Shown here: positions 26,101 through 39,575 of the stretch, in pieces
Layout of the letters: each line of letters opens with the position of its first letter
Position numbering within the stretch: position 1 is the first letter of the stretch
From: Lucifuga dentata
Taxonomy: Eukaryota > Chordata > Actinopteri > Ophidiiformes > Bythitidae
Reading direction: 5' to 3'
Assembly (NCBI GenBank): GCA_014773175.1
Contig: VXCM01003375.1
Coordinates: forward strand, 45,189-109,188
Length of the DNA: 64,000 nucleotides
The notes under the pieces: generated by a model
The model's input: the letters and a program-made list of their open reading frames with translations, nothing else
What the model was told of the DNA's origin: nothing
The model's database searches: none
Made by a program: the position numbers and the translations under genes

Positions 26101-26317
26101 CTCATTCCTTTGGTAGAGCTGTTGTGGAAGTTTTGTAGCAGCTGGGGGAGGCCCAGCATGGCCTCAAACATCACAGCCAGGGAGCCCAGTGTTTCCACAA
26201 ACATGGCAGAGTCCAGCAGCAGCAAGGTGACCACTGCACACAGCACTGTGAAGCCAAAGCACAAGAGCAGGTAGTCCTCAAAAGCACTCCACTTCCAGAA
26301 GTAGCGCACATCCATTT
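26101..26317 (-). CDS. slc66a2: slc66a2 coding exon 3, second PQ-loop
   Basis: This 217-nt exon encodes residues 115 (split codon) to 187 (split codon) of SLC66A2. It begins EMDVRYFWKW, runs through helix 4 (DYLLLCFGFTVLCAVVTLLLL) and helix 5, and contains the second PQ motif, AMLGLPQLLQNF, with PQ at residues 172-173. The stretch DSAMFVETLGSLAV matches the strongly conserved human DSALFVETLGFLAV. The 3' splice site is CCCAG before AAATGG, and the donor is ATGAG|GTACAG at 26100. A LINE-type 3' end (26353-26405) starts about 35 nt upstream of this exon in gene direction, unusually close to where the branch point should lie. Length and register against human show no missing exon between this exon and exon 2. 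Confidence 0.93.
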
Positions 26318-26352
26318 CTGGGAACAGGGAGAGAAGAACAAAGCAATAAGAT

Positions 26353-26405
26353 CAGATAAGACTTTATTGATCCCCATGGGGAGAAATTCCCATGTTACAG
26401 CAGCA
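26353..26405 (-). mobile_element. short LINE 3' end fragment (TTTATTGATCCCC motif)
   Basis: AGACTTTATTGATCCCCATG, then GGGAGAAATTC and GTTACAGCAGCA, is the recurrent 3' end of a fish retroelement. It lies 35-90 nt upstream of the slc66a2 exon 3 acceptor in gene direction. Confidence 0.5.
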
Positions 26406-26582
26406 CAAAGTTGACAGAAAAGCAGAATATAAATTGGAAAGGGAATATAAATTTGCTAAAACTTTTCAAAAAGAGAATAGATACTATTTACATTTCAATG
26501 ACAGACATATAGCAGCAGACACTTATTTACACTTATTTACAGCACATAACCATGACAGTTATGGATATTGCACATAACAGAG

Positions 26583-26960
26583 AAGTTCAAGTTCAAGTTC
26601 AAGTTTATTTATATGGCCCAATATCACAACGTCTCAATGGGTTTCACAATCCAAAACCAACACATAGCAGGAGCAACGTATGACATACGCAATGATAACG
26701 ATAGTTAAACACCATGAAATAGGTTAAAACAAAGCATAAATCATACTGTATAGTGGACTTACTCAACTAGTTAAAACATAATATAAAAAGATACGTTTTT
26801 AATTTAGATTTAAGAGTCAAGTGAGTTTGATTGTCTTATCTCAATAGGCAAGCTGTTCCATACAACAGGAGCACGATGAGAGAAAGCCCGAGATCCCGCT
26901 GACTTCTTGTTCACTCTCAGAACTGATAGTAAACCGGCATTTTGGGATCATAGAGCCTCG
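26583..26960 (-). mobile_element. LINE 3' end with (GAACTT)n tail
   Basis: On the minus strand the fragment ends TTGGGCCATATAAATAAACT followed by TGAACTTGAACTTGAACTTC (26583-26602), the tail style of a common fish LINE 3' UTR. The stretch 26816-26955 is about 85-90% like 28617-28755 by eye. It sits about 270 bp upstream (gene direction) of slc66a2 exon 3. Confidence 0.6.
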
Positions 26961-28352
26961 AGAACAGAGAAGTAGCTATGTCTGATAATGATTATGCAGT
27001 TTTATTGCAGATAGGACAAAGGACTGCGGTTGTGCTTCTTTGCTCACTGAATTAGTCTGCAACTGCTGATGCACAAATAAACTCTAACTTCTCATTTGTA
27101 TTATTGTAGTCAGGAAAAATAAGTTAAAAGAGATAACACATAGAGGAGAGAGGAAATGGAAAGAAAAGGAAGATGAGGAAGTCATGGTGGAGGGTTTAAA
27201 GGTAAAATAATAGACACGTGTAAAGCGGTGATAGAAGAAAGATGTAGAGTAAGAAAGAGTAAGTACCCATGCATTTGTGGGTTTGGTGCTGAATGCATTG
27301 GTGCTTATGTGTAAATGGAAACAGAGGGGCAATAAAATCAGTAAGGATGATAGAGGAGGAAAGAGGAAAATAGGAAAGAGCAGGCAGGAGAGCGTTTCAT
27401 TAGAGGATGCATCAAAATTCTGCATACACAGCACTACTAAATCAATACTGTGCACATGCTTAAATGAATGGAACAAAGACAAATGAGATAGTGAAAGCTT
27501 TTACATTTCCATTAGTATGGAATAACTTGGCTGATGGTGAGTCCAGCCTGTGCCATTAGAAAGTTTATACCTTTGGTTTGAAGCAATCCTTTTACTTATA
27601 AAACCCTATTTATCATGTGTGGCTTTTACAATTCTTTTCAGTGATAAATATTGCCACTTCTGCTGCCGAGAGAAGTTGTCTAAAACAAACTTCACTGAAC
27701 TTGAATGGAGAAGCTGTTCAAAATCATTGACAAAGGTCCAGATACACACAGCAATTATTAGAATCAGAACATGAAGTTGAATTAAGAGAAATAACAGGTC
27801 CAAACCTTTAAATAATCACAGTGATAATAATCAACGTATCTTACTATCTTGAATGATGGTTGAATGCTTATGAATGCTTGGACATTATCACATCCCTATC
27901 AGGCATCTCCTGAACTGACCATAATGAGAAATGACTGATGACCTCTCATTGCTTATGCATGACCACAGAGCTGAAAAAAAAAGCCCAGCTGACATCAGCT
28001 AAAGGGGATTGATGGTTTGTGTGGGGACTAAACTGTGACACTGTGTATAGGAAAGCACCTGGATTATTCCAGCTCACACTCTGCCTGGTTAGGACTATAT
28101 AGGCTGAACCTATTTAAGGGAGATATGTGCACATAGTACATTTTCACTATGTTTGTGCATGTTTTTGAATTTTCTGTAAAGAGAAATTATCAAAGCAACG
28201 TGTCTGGGCCAGACTTTATGGTGTTCACCACAGCCTGCTATAATTAACCAGAGCATATGCTGCCACACCCGGAGTGTATCCTGGCGCATGGACTACTTTT
28301 TACCGGCACAGCTCAATTCAAGAACTGCTCATCCAAACAACTTCACACGCGT

Positions 28353-28487
28353 CACTGCACGTCCTTGGGTCCTGAGCAATAAACCTGCCGAATTTCAACT
28401 TCATACAGTGCCAGGTTCANCACTGCACGTCCTTGGGTCCTGAGCAATAAACCTGCCGAATTTCAACTTCATACAGTGCCAGGTTCA
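28353..28487. repeat. 67-bp exact duplicate around a single N
   Basis: 28353-28419 and 28421-28487 are identical, with N at 28420 between them. The likely cause is the same assembly artefact. Confidence 0.9.
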
Positions 28488-28574
28488 AGAGATATTGGTG
28501 CCACAGACAGACAGAGAAACTGTCTTTATAGATAGATGAAGCATCTTAAAACAGAGTATATATCTACTAATGGA

Positions 28575-29355
28575 AAGATTCCACTTAAAAGATATGTTTT
28601 AATTTAGACTTAAAAGAGTCAAGTGAGTTTGATTGTCTTACGTAAACAGGCAAACTGTTCCATAAAACAGGAGCATGATGAGAAAAGGCCTGAGATCCCG
28701 CTGACTTATTGACCGCTCTTGGAACTGATAGTAAGCTGGCATTTTGGGATCATAGAGCTTGAGATGGTTCATAAGGCTGCAGTAGTTCAGCTAAATATGA
28801 GGATCCAGCTCCTTTTAAAATCTTGTAAGTTAAGAAAAGCATCTTAAAATCACATTGTGCATAAACAAGAAGCCAGTGAAGTGACAATAATACAGGGATA
28901 ATGCTGTCAAATTTTCTAGTTTTTGTTAAAACTTTAGCAGCTGCATTTTGAACCATCTGAAAGTTTTTAAGGCTACATTTACTATAGGTAAGCAACACTA
29001 AAATAAAACATTACAATAATCCTTAAGGTCTCAGCATCAACCTTGGAAAGACAGGATCTAATTTTTGCAATGTTGCAGAGGTGAAAGAATACAGTCTTGG
29101 TGACATCACTGATATGAGCATAAAAGGATAAATTGGTATCAAAGCTTACACCAAGATTTTTAGTTGTTCTGCTTTGAGTAATTGTACAGTAATTGCAATT
29201 GTACAATGAAATGGTACAATTTCAGTTGGTCATACAGGAGTTTATGTTTACTGGGGCCAATAACCAACATCTCACTTTTATCAGAGTTCAATAGTAAGAA
29301 GTTTGTCTGCATCCAGTTTTTCACTTGCATACTGGGACAGACAGACTGAGACATC
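28575..29355 (-). mobile_element. decayed LINE RT fragment
   Basis: Minus-strand translation contains VKNWMQTNFLLLNSDKSEML, NLGVSFDTNLSFYAHISDVT, VFFHLCNIAKIRS, then VQNAAAKVLTKTRKFDSIIP and LLSLHWLLVYAQCDFKMLFL, interrupted by stops and shifts. This is the C-terminal part of a LINE reverse transcriptase similar to the 4.9-5.8 kb copy. Bases 28617-28755 also match the element at 26583-26960, so the two share a 3' UTR family. Confidence 0.75.
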
Positions 29356-29501
29356 TTGCAACGAGCGCAGCACTACATATTTATGGCAAACAGCAAACGT
29401 GATTAATGGCTTTATTACTGAGACCCATAAAGGACACATCGCCTACAGCTCCCAACAGAGATACAAAGTGGGAGAATTGTGAGATACAACACAAGACACT
29501 G

Positions 29502-29504
<3 letters not shown>

Positions 29505-29533
<29 letters not shown>
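29505..29533. repeat. (CA)n microsatellite
   Basis: An uninterrupted CA run. Confidence 0.94.
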
Positions 29534-29535
<2 letters not shown>

Positions 29536-31836
29536 CAAATACTGAATCTGAGGATATGACTTGACACTGATAGATGCCAAAAGACAAAGAGCCTGGAAAC
29601 ACTTCAGGTCTTATTTACAAGTGTGTCTTTACTACTGTTGCCTCTTTCCTTCAGAACATCAGACCCCAGTCATTGCTCCACCGGCTGTAATACAGACAGG
29701 CAGACAGAAGGAGATGAGAAAGTCAGGAGGGGGCTTATGGGTTACCCTTTATAAGCAACATAAAAGCCCTTTCATTTCCTTTTGAAAGAGGCCAAGGTGG
29801 AGTGGTGTAAACACGGTGACAGCAGCAACAATGAGAGTACTGGTATTCCAAAACAACTGTCAACATTTCAGCGGATAAAGCATCCCACTGAGCCTCTCAC
29901 ATCTTCATTTCTCAATTTTTAATTCAGCTTGCATTCACTTCCTCTTATCACAATCAAACACAAAAACACAGCAAAAACAGCCTTCTGTTGTCCTCTTGCT
30001 TAAGTGATTCAATCTTTTTTCACAAAGCAACACATCTGCTTCCTTCACTATCCAATTTCATTGCTAACTTACAAAAGCTTGTGTGATTACATGCATAATC
30101 ACACTGGTTGGATGAGTATAAGCAAGAGAGAAAGCCATGCATCATTCATTTAGTCATCTCTTGTATTTGTCTTCCTCTCCTATTGTGCATCATCCTCACT
30201 TCCCTGACCACCTGTGTTCTTCCCTCTCTCCTCTCACTTTTTCAAACTCAACCTTTCAAGGCTTTTCACCCACCCTCTTTGCTGATAATAAAATATATCT
30301 TCACCTGCGTGACTCCTTTATGGCTGAATGTCCTATCACCGCAGCCACACAGCCTGGCCTTTTCAAGCAGCATCCTGTCTGTGGCAGCAGCAGAGCTGGG
30401 TTGATTAAGGCCAGGGTTGCACTTCAAAGACCCTAAAACACCATGGTGTAAAGAGGAGGCCAGACACTCTTTAGTTTACACAAAATCTATTCCAGATCAA
30501 ACAATTCAATTACTAAAATGGTGCAGGAAACAGCCTGAAGGATACCTATATGTATATGTGTGTAAAGTTACTCCGTGTGTCTTTATGTGAAGATGTTCAG
30601 GCAGGCAGGATAGGTCAATCAATTTGTGGTTATGTGTCTGTTAAAGTATGAGTCCAAGTTTTCAGAACCTCAGCAAGTCTATCTAAGGTGTATCATTGCC
30701 CAACTTTGTGTCAGTACCTTTAACAAGAGCCTTGCACAGGCTGCAGAGGAAAGGAGAGTCAGATAAGAGAGTGAAGGACGGATTGAGGAAGCAGTGCAAG
30801 TGAGTCAGGAGAGAGAGCGAGAGAGAGGAGAATATCCTTGAGACTGTGAAGTTGATATGTGCAGGGTAAACTCAAGGTATTTCCCATCAGGCAGAGCAGA
30901 GCACAGTACAGAGCTGAGAACAGAGACTATAAGACATAGACAGAGATCAATGCTGACAGCTAGAGAGCTTCAAGACACTGTATGCTGACTCAGCGCTGTC
31001 AGGCTGTGAGCAGAACGACTGAGCTCTGTGAAGTCTCCTCAATATATTTTCAGATATTTGACAGGTTCAGGTTGACATCTCTTGTAGGATGTCTATTAAG
31101 AGCTTGGCTCATCAATCTAATTTGTGCAGAGGTGCGGCTTCTTGCACGGCAGAAAGGATGTAATGATCCTGTCAAATCATTTTATGACTTTGCAAAATAG
31201 ACAAAAAACCATTTTCCAGATTGGATCTAACTGACAAAATAAGTGAGTAACTTCATCCACACCCTAACCAGACCTAGAAAATGTGGTCAATGGGGAGCTG
31301 CCATCCCACAGTGTCAGCTTGGCATGTTGATATCTGTGTCGGTAGCAGTTTTTCAGTTCATGTACACAGCTCCATGGAGTATTGATAGGAGCAGATGCAC
31401 TAGAAAATTCCCTAATATTTTCTTGTCAAGAATTAATACAGACAGAAGAGGAGCTCAGCAGTCATTTTGAAGTACAGAAGGTCACTGAACTGGAGGTTTG
31501 TTTTGGGGCTGTGGGAGTCGGCAGAAACATAACTTGGACCACAACCAAAACAGGTCTGAGGGAAGACAGGTAGACTGTCTGTCAGGAATCTGAATAATAC
31601 AAATACTTTAGAAATAAACTCATGAAGTTCCTGTGGATATGTAATACACATACAGACACCAGCACAAATGTTTCACCTTTATGAATGTAACAGTATGAGT
31701 TTAAGGTGGTACGATTACATTCAAAAAAACAAAACAAAACATGGTTTCACAATTTTAATTATTTATGATGTTATAGTAGCAAAAAGCTTTGGTCTGCAAA
31801 TAAAACTTGTATGATAACTCTAGAGGTTTAGTTTAA

Positions 31837-31867
<31 letters not shown>

Positions 31868-33740
31868 NAAAAAAAAAAAAAAAAATCAAGAGAATGAAAA
31901 TATATCAACAAAAGCCACATGAGAATGCTCACGCTGCTCATTGAAGACAAGACAGGAAGACAAGGAGGAACAAGAAGTGACTGTGTGCCTATTTAACACA
32001 TATTAGCATAAGTTTCTAGTGATCATATGGGCCACGTGAAAAAAACAAACAAACAAAAAAACGATGCCAGCAGAATGTTGAATTTGACTTTAAGACACAC
32101 AACAACACGATAATGTTGATAATATTAAGCTAAAGGCACGCTGGTAAACTTGATATGTTATGTCCATTTCAAAGCATCCATCTAATTTATGGGCAATTAA
32201 AGCTAAATGTTAGCCACTTATCATTATCCCTAGCCCTCTCTGATTCTACATTAATCAGCCTCACATTCACAGCTTCTTCTGTGGATAAGAGGCTGGGATG
32301 TCAAAGCTGCCATTTTCAGTCTTTTCAAGTAATTTGCCTGAATTAAAATGCAAACTAGCTTGTAGCTGCAGCTAGTTAACACACCTACAATCAGCACTAG
32401 GACATTGGACACAGAAACAACATGACTCGCCACAAGAGTTTTCCAGGACAATGTTGAATGAATGCAATGTTTAATGTTGTTGCTAAATGCAGGAAAGACT
32501 CGATTTACTTTTTCTATGTAAATCCAGAGACATTTTTGTTAGTTTCCAAACTGTGGCTTTTAAATTTCTACGGTTTAGAAACTGAGATGTTTTATAAGCA
32601 CAATTAACAGTAAATCAATTAATGTCAGCACTCCCTAGACACCTTCCCAGTGGCTTTTACTCCCTTGAATAAGTACATTATTATGGGGGGCTAAGTGTTA
32701 TAATACATTTCTTCATTACAAAACTGACACTCCTTGTTCAATTTTTTTTTTTTTAATTTATCAACTGAATGACTAGGGACTGCAACTACTTTTAGAGTGC
32801 TGATTCTGAAATTTAAAGCTTTTTTCTGCAAAAGACATATCACAAAAACTCCCAACAGTCCACACATTGATCAGTCAACACAACGCTAATTAAACTAAAC
32901 ACAAAAGAGGAAAATTAAAAAAACAAGGGCAAAAAGAACCACATCTTCTCATTATTATTCCACAAATCCCCCCGGAATAATTTCATATGCGTTTCACTCC
33001 TCCATATCATCAGCTTCATTGCTCTTTTCCCTCCTCCCCTGCTAACATTGTTTACATGTTTCCCAGCGGAGAGGAATTTTTAAATGGGATGTTGCACAGT
33101 GTCAGACTGAACCAACACCAGCACTACATGGAGGATGTTTCAGTCCAGCCATGTGTTACAGGGTTTATTTGTGGTAACAGGGGCTGCTATTTCTACTCAA
33201 ACTCAAACCTTTCTGAAAACTTTTGACTCATCTTCTTGAAAGCTTCACTAACTTCCTTGTTATCAGCTGAGCTCTGTCAACACATACAGAAAAAGAGGCC
33301 CTAACTCAAAGAATCAGTTTCAGCAGCTTATTCAGCTGCATTAAAAACTCTAAGCACGATGCATGTTCTCATTTTGCAAAAAAGACCGGAGGTCTCAAGA
33401 AACTAATTAACGGCTCATTTACAGAGAAAGATAACAGTAAAATAATTGGAAATGTGTGACAAAGTGATAAGCACGACTTGGTACACAGCCAAAAATGCAA
33501 AGCTTTGAAAACTATAAGTTGTGACAATGCAGTTAGTTCATTTTCAATGAGGAAAGTAGATTTAAACTAATAGTTACGGTATATTGTATTTGTTCAGGCA
33601 CATTCCTTTTTGCATTTTACTGAGGAGTTGAAATGTTCTTTTATTGAATATATGCACACAATTGCAATGTATTGCCTTCACGCACACAGTTATTGGAAAA
33701 AAAATTATATTTGATGATACTAGTGTGATACTCTGTATCT

Positions 33741-33760
33741 GTCTCTCTCTCTCTCTAGCT

Positions 33761-33804
<44 letters not shown>
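33741..33804. repeat. (CT)n then (TG)n microsatellite
   Basis: A short CT run followed by about 20 TG units. Confidence 0.94.
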
Positions 33805-33805
<1 letters not shown>

Positions 33806-36621
33806 CTTCAAGGGGAATAGGATATGCTGTACTGTGTAATATGTAATGTTATTGCTTTATCTTTGTTTTTTACATCATCTTTTCATCTTACATTTTAAAA
33901 TCTGGTGTTAGATTTTGTGCTTCACTTTTGCATTTTGCTCTAAATACATCGTATATCTTTGTCTTTTCTGTGGAGTGAGTTAAAAAAAAAAAAAGCATTA
34001 TGAGGACCTCAATGTTTTGCAGTACTTGTCAGTGTTCACTGCATTGGTCTTTCTAAGCTGTCTGGCTGCATCAGCCCTGATAACAAAAGCCTGTCAGCAT
34101 CTTCTAATACATATTCATTTGCAGAGATGAATGACATATTCATTTATATTACATATTATTTTCTATTACAAAATGTATTCATGCAGAAACTTCCAAATAA
34201 TACATCTCACAAGTCAACAGTCACTGAATGATGCAAAATAGTGATTTTCTAAAATCATAAAGATTGTAATCTGCACTTTATGTAAGAGTCATGTCAGATG
34301 ATAGAAGATATAAACAGATATGCAGGAATCTAAAGTTTAATTATCCAGTAATTTCAATTACCACTATTGCCAGAAATATGTAAGTTTCATAGAAATAGAT
34401 GAATTCAGAATAAAATAGTTTGAGAAGTGTTCTGCCTGAATTGAATTTGACTATGATGTGTCAATGTTTTATGTTTTGAGACCCACCACCCTAATTTCAA
34501 GTTCTGTTCTGTAATTAGTTGATTGTCTTGTTTAGGCAGCAGCAGCAGCCACAGATGGTTCTTCCCATTTTCTGCTGCTGCTGCTGAAATTTAATCAAGA
34601 TAAATTATTGCAGCTCAATGCTAAACAGAGTGGACCCCAAAGCTTGCTGCAATGTGATTCTGTTGAGACCTTTGCAGAACCCGGCAGCTGCTGTGTTGTG
34701 TTGGTCCATATGTTATTCATACTGATTTTTATTTTCAGCATTTTAGTTTGTAATGTTATGGTTTGTTGTAATTATTTTCTCAATTTATTCGTGCTTTACT
34801 CTGACTATTGTATATGTTTTGTTCTTTGAATTCTTTTTTTTTTTATTCTATTATTGCAATGCTTCTGCTTGCCCATTTTACTCTGTTGGTGAATTTGTTT
34901 TCACGTTTGCGCCTTTTAGCTGTTATCTTACTTGTTATTATTGTATTGTACAACATTGCTTCATAAATAAGAGATCACTTCCAATGAAACTGGTAAACTA
35001 GAATATCTAAACCACGTTGAGTATCAGGAAAAAAGATGGTTGGAGAGAACAAAAACATAATTTATTTGTTGACAATCTTTTTGTCTGTAGCAGATTGTTT
35101 CAGCTGAATAATTTGGTAAATTTACCTGGCTTGTATTGGACACCAGCTGATGTCCTGCTGTTTGTGCAGACTAAATAATTCCACAAAGGGACATCCAACA
35201 AGTGGCTGAGATAAGCATCAGAATAACAACACAGCAAGAGTGAGACGCCAGCTGCTGAATCATCCATAATCAATCCATCCAAAGTTGTATTTTCAAAGTT
35301 ATCCTCTTTGCAAAAACCAGAAGTTTATGTAAAATCATTATGTAGGCTATGACTAACATGCTCTATCATAGGTTGGATTAAACGACAGGATTTTTATCAT
35401 AACTGATTCAAAATCTGGAATGATAGCCTTTACCTTCTTTCCTCTTCCTCTTTTCTCCTGTGCAGATACATAACTCTTTTGTCGTGACTCTTGCTTAAAG
35501 ATCCTAGCAATCGACTGAGCACACACGCCAATTTTTCCCCACTTTCCAATACAGTTCAAATTGTTGGAAGCATGTTCCAGGCCTGTACATTCATTTTCAT
35601 TCAATAGAGACTGAGAAATTTAATGTTCACTATTTAATCTTTTTTTTTTTTTAGTTTTATGCAGCTCAATATGTAGAGCCAGCACTGAAATTGATTGTAC
35701 AAATTAACTCGAGTCCGGAGAATTGTACTTAGCTTTAAATTGTGAACTAATGGTCCACTCTGAGTCAGCGTGAGTTTGCCAGAGATCTATTTGTTTCTCT
35801 CTGTGAAAAACCTTTATCTCTATAGCCAGTTTTTCTTTCTCTGCTCCTCCCCTTGTCTGTTTGTATAGTTCATTCAATACAACCCATTCAGTATTTATTT
35901 CTCTTCTCTCATCTCTACACTGATGCAACCTCACAGCAACACCATGCTTACCGATACTTACAGTATTCCCCTGCATCCGGATGAAAGAACTCAGTATGTT
36001 TACATGCACACTGTACTCTGTACTGTGATTATAGCAAAAATGTGGAGTAACATGTAACTATACATGATTAGGATACCATTGTTCACTGAACATATATGAA
36101 TCGTTACTTAATTGGCTGATGAGAGGAAGCACACCAGGTAAGGAAATGCATCGCAGAACAATGATTATAAACCGATGGGCTGTTTACATGCTTGACTAAT
36201 TGATTAACTCAAATTTTTCAGCTGCCAGAATGCTCATGAACATGGTGAAGCAAATACACTTTTACTATGAAGTTTTTCAGGTTTGCAACATACATAAACA
36301 TGATATTTGGAGCTTTATCAGTTGATAAGAAAGGTAGACAATATGCATTGTACTGTATATTGAATTTGCAGAATATTGTTATTATTGTTATCTAGTATTA
36401 ACGTTGGAAAATTGCATTTTTCTTTAGCTGCACATCCAGAACAATCTATTCATTTTTGTTTTTCATTTTCCATTACTTGCAAAATTATTGGACAAAGATA
36501 TAACACATCCCTTGTTATTCAAAGGGTCAAAACCAGGGATTTGCATGGAAATCTGCTGCTCTACCAAACTCCAGCTTATAAGAACACTGGCAACACATTA
36601 TGCTGCAGCTCTATTATGTAC

Positions 36622-36690
36622 AGGGTTCTCAATCTTGGTCCACAAACACATCATTGCATATTTCCCACCTCTCCCTGCTTTCCCCACACC
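36622..36690. mobile_element. half copy of the 61019-type MITE
   Basis: GGTTCTCAATCTTGGTCCAC, CATTGCATATTTCCCACCTC and TCCCTGCTTTCC follow the left half of the 61019-61230 element; the right half is absent. Confidence 0.5.
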
Positions 36691-36865
36691 TATTTTATCA
36701 GTGTATTTAATTTCTGTTTTTTTCCTGCGCTGGTAAAATATATCTTCTTGTTGGACCCTGTCTACGGTAGCCACTAAAACTGTTGTATTATACTGTAACT
36801 GCATAAAAACATCTGATGTGAGCTGGCCTAGTAAACCGCAGTGAATTTTATCCCTGGGTGGCAAC

Positions 36866-36890
36866 TACACACACACACACACACACACAC
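36866..36890. repeat. (AC)n microsatellite
   Basis: An uninterrupted AC run. Confidence 0.93.
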
Positions 36891-38239
36891 TGGGAGATGA
36901 GAACAAAGGAAAGTAGCCAGTTGGGCAGTGAGGAAGGTCAATGGACATCCTATCTTAATAATGACTTTAATGAGGCATTGCTGTGCTAATTACTGCAGGC
37001 TCAGATTGGGTGATGAGGTAATTGCACCCTGAGGAAGAAGATGAAGATGTGTTTGCAGGTCATATGTGATTATGCACGTGTGTTGCGAGGCTGATCAGCT
37101 GGAAAGACAGATCCCTGAGAGAGCTTTCTTCTCTGTCTTGGAGAATCTAAATTCATGTGTTTTTCATTGCTTAACATTTTCAGTTACTTGCATTACATTC
37201 TATATTTTCCTATGCATTTCTCAGGCAGAAAATGAAGATATCTCTACTGTGAGCATGAACAGTCAGTGGCAGTCATGTGGAAGTTATAAAAGATGAATAT
37301 CTCACAAAAGATCACACTGTTACCTACTACTTCCATACCTTATATTAAACTGCTATCTGCATCTAGATACATTACTCAGATATGGAAAAATTCATGTTAA
37401 TGCAAGGTGTAAATGCAATGTCATCTGCTAAACCAGAAACGAAGTGGTATGGCTCATATTGAGATTGCATCTCAGTCGCAACTAGCCAGGTATAAATGCA
37501 ATCTGTACAACTGGGGCACATTCATGAGTTAAAAAAAAGTCACTCGGTTTCACCTTCTTGCTTGCTCTTGCTAATACATTTATTTTAAATCTGGAGTTGT
37601 GACTTGCCATAAATTGGTACCTACATCTGGAATGCTGATAACAGCAGCGGTCTACTTTGAAAACTTTGCAATGTTTTAATACGTAAAAAAGTTATAGATA
37701 CATGTCTATTCTCCCTTTTTGCAGCATCATTGTGGACACTGAGTTAAAACAGCACCNCCCCTTTCTGATTGGTCAGCTGTGTCAGGCCTGAGTTGGCAAC
37801 ACCCACACATTGTAAACACAGAGGCTGTCCAAATGCTGGCTTGCTAGCCTTGTACTTTGTTGGTGTGTTTAATCAGTTGTATAGGAAGCTAAATTTAAAT
37901 GTAATACTTGTTGACATAAACATGTTACGGAAGTCAAGGAGGAAATCAAAAACAAAGCATTCAGGGAAGTTCAGGGTCTATAACTTTGTCTTATCAGAAA
38001 CAGTTCTATCGATGTGAACCTCAAGTTTTGCAATTTTGACAATTTTCAACAAATTTTTCGATTATTCACTATTAAAATTATGTCCCCCATAAGTGGGATT
38101 CCTGACATCAGCCTGTGGTGCAAACATATTTGAATATATATTCATGTTATAATGTGAACTCCTTTTTTAGCGAGAGGCTAGCACACTGACATGCCACATC
38201 ACATTATAACTACAAGTTACAAAGGTGACACTATTTAAT

Positions 38240-39575
38240 TGGGAGGGTGGTTTACACACACATACATGAAGTCCCAACTTCCCACATCACTGGACCCCCT
38301 ACAGTTCGCCTACAAGCTCCAACTGGAGCACAGACAACACCATCTCCACCACCCTTTATTTAACTTACACCAGAATGCTGTTCATCGGCTTCAGTTCAGC
38401 ATTCAACACCATCATCCCTCAGAAGCTGCTGGGAAAACTGAGCCTGCTAGGCATGAACACCTGTCTTGTATCCAAGACTTCCTGACCTCAGTCTGTCAGG
38501 ATAGGCAAGAACACCTCCAGGATCATCACTCTGATGAGGCTGCGTGCTCAGCCCACTATTGTTCACTCTGCTGACCCACGCTGCACGGCACAGCATGGGT
38601 CAAACCATATCATCAAGTTTGCAGACGATATGACACTGGTGGAGCGATATGACACTGGTGGAGCTCATCAGCAACAACGATGAGTCAGTATACAGAGTAG
38701 AGGTGAGACGACTGGTGGACAGGTGTGAAGAGAACATTCTATCTCTCAATGTTGAATAAAAACAAAAGAGATGACTGTGGACTTCTGGAGGAGCCCTGCC
38801 AGCCACGCGCCACTGAAGTTCCATGGTGCTGCTGTGGAGAGAGTTAGCAGCACCAAGTTCCTTGGAGTGCACATCACAGTGGACCTCACCAGGACCATCA
38901 ACACCACCTCCATCACCAAGAAGGCCAGGCTGCCCCCTCCCATCCTGACTGCCTTCTACCAAGGAACCATTGGGAGCATCCTCAGCAGCTGCATCACCGA
39001 GTGGTTTGGGAATTGCAAAGCCTCAGACTGGAAGTCCCTCCAGCAGATAGTGAGGACAGCTGAGAAAATCCTCCATGTTCCTCTCCCAGCCAGCTTCCAC
39101 AAACACACCCTCTGTGCCATCTCCATTGTGGCTGCCNCCCCCCGGCTATCGAACAGTTTCTTCCCCCAGGCAGTGAGGCTCCTTGAGGAGGAACATGGAC
39201 ACGGAAACAGGAACACGGGGCATGTCGTGGGGAACACAGACACTGATGCACACACACACACGCACACACACCTCCATTTGAGACTGCACCTGCACTTTAT
39301 CTGAACCTTAAAGTCTTTGCACATGCCAAAGTACACAACAACCCTACTTTATGGAACTTTATGGATCTGCGAACTCTTTGCACAGAGTTTTACTTTTATT
39401 TCAGTACAGTAAACATGTTGTTTTGCACTATTCTGTTATGCTTTGTCTTGTTACTGCACTTCTTGTCTACATGCATTATTTTAAATGTAGCACCAGGAGG
39501 TCCTGGAGAAACAGCATTTCATCCTATGTACTTGTATATGGATGGATTGACAATAAAGCTCTGATTGACTGATTA
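38240..39575 (+). pseudogene. decayed L2/CR1-like LINE, frameshifted RT
   Basis: This is an older relative of the 22.9-24.6 kb element, in slc66a2 intron 2. Pieces of the same protein appear in different frames: [13 protein letters not shown] near 38270, the shifted remnant of [11 protein letters not shown] near 38390-38415, KFADD-like coding near 38620-38632, then [32 protein letters not shown] and SNSFFPQAVRLLEEE up to about 39195. A 17-base piece (GATATGACACTGGTGGA) is duplicated near 38627-38660, and an N lies at 39137. The 3' UTR ends near an AATAAAG at 39552-39558. Several frameshifts make it noncoding. Confidence 0.75.

Noticed and set aside
38771..39304. 177-codon frame as a host gene
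   Set aside because: Its motifs are LINE reverse transcriptase C-terminus; preceding parts of the same protein are frameshifted.
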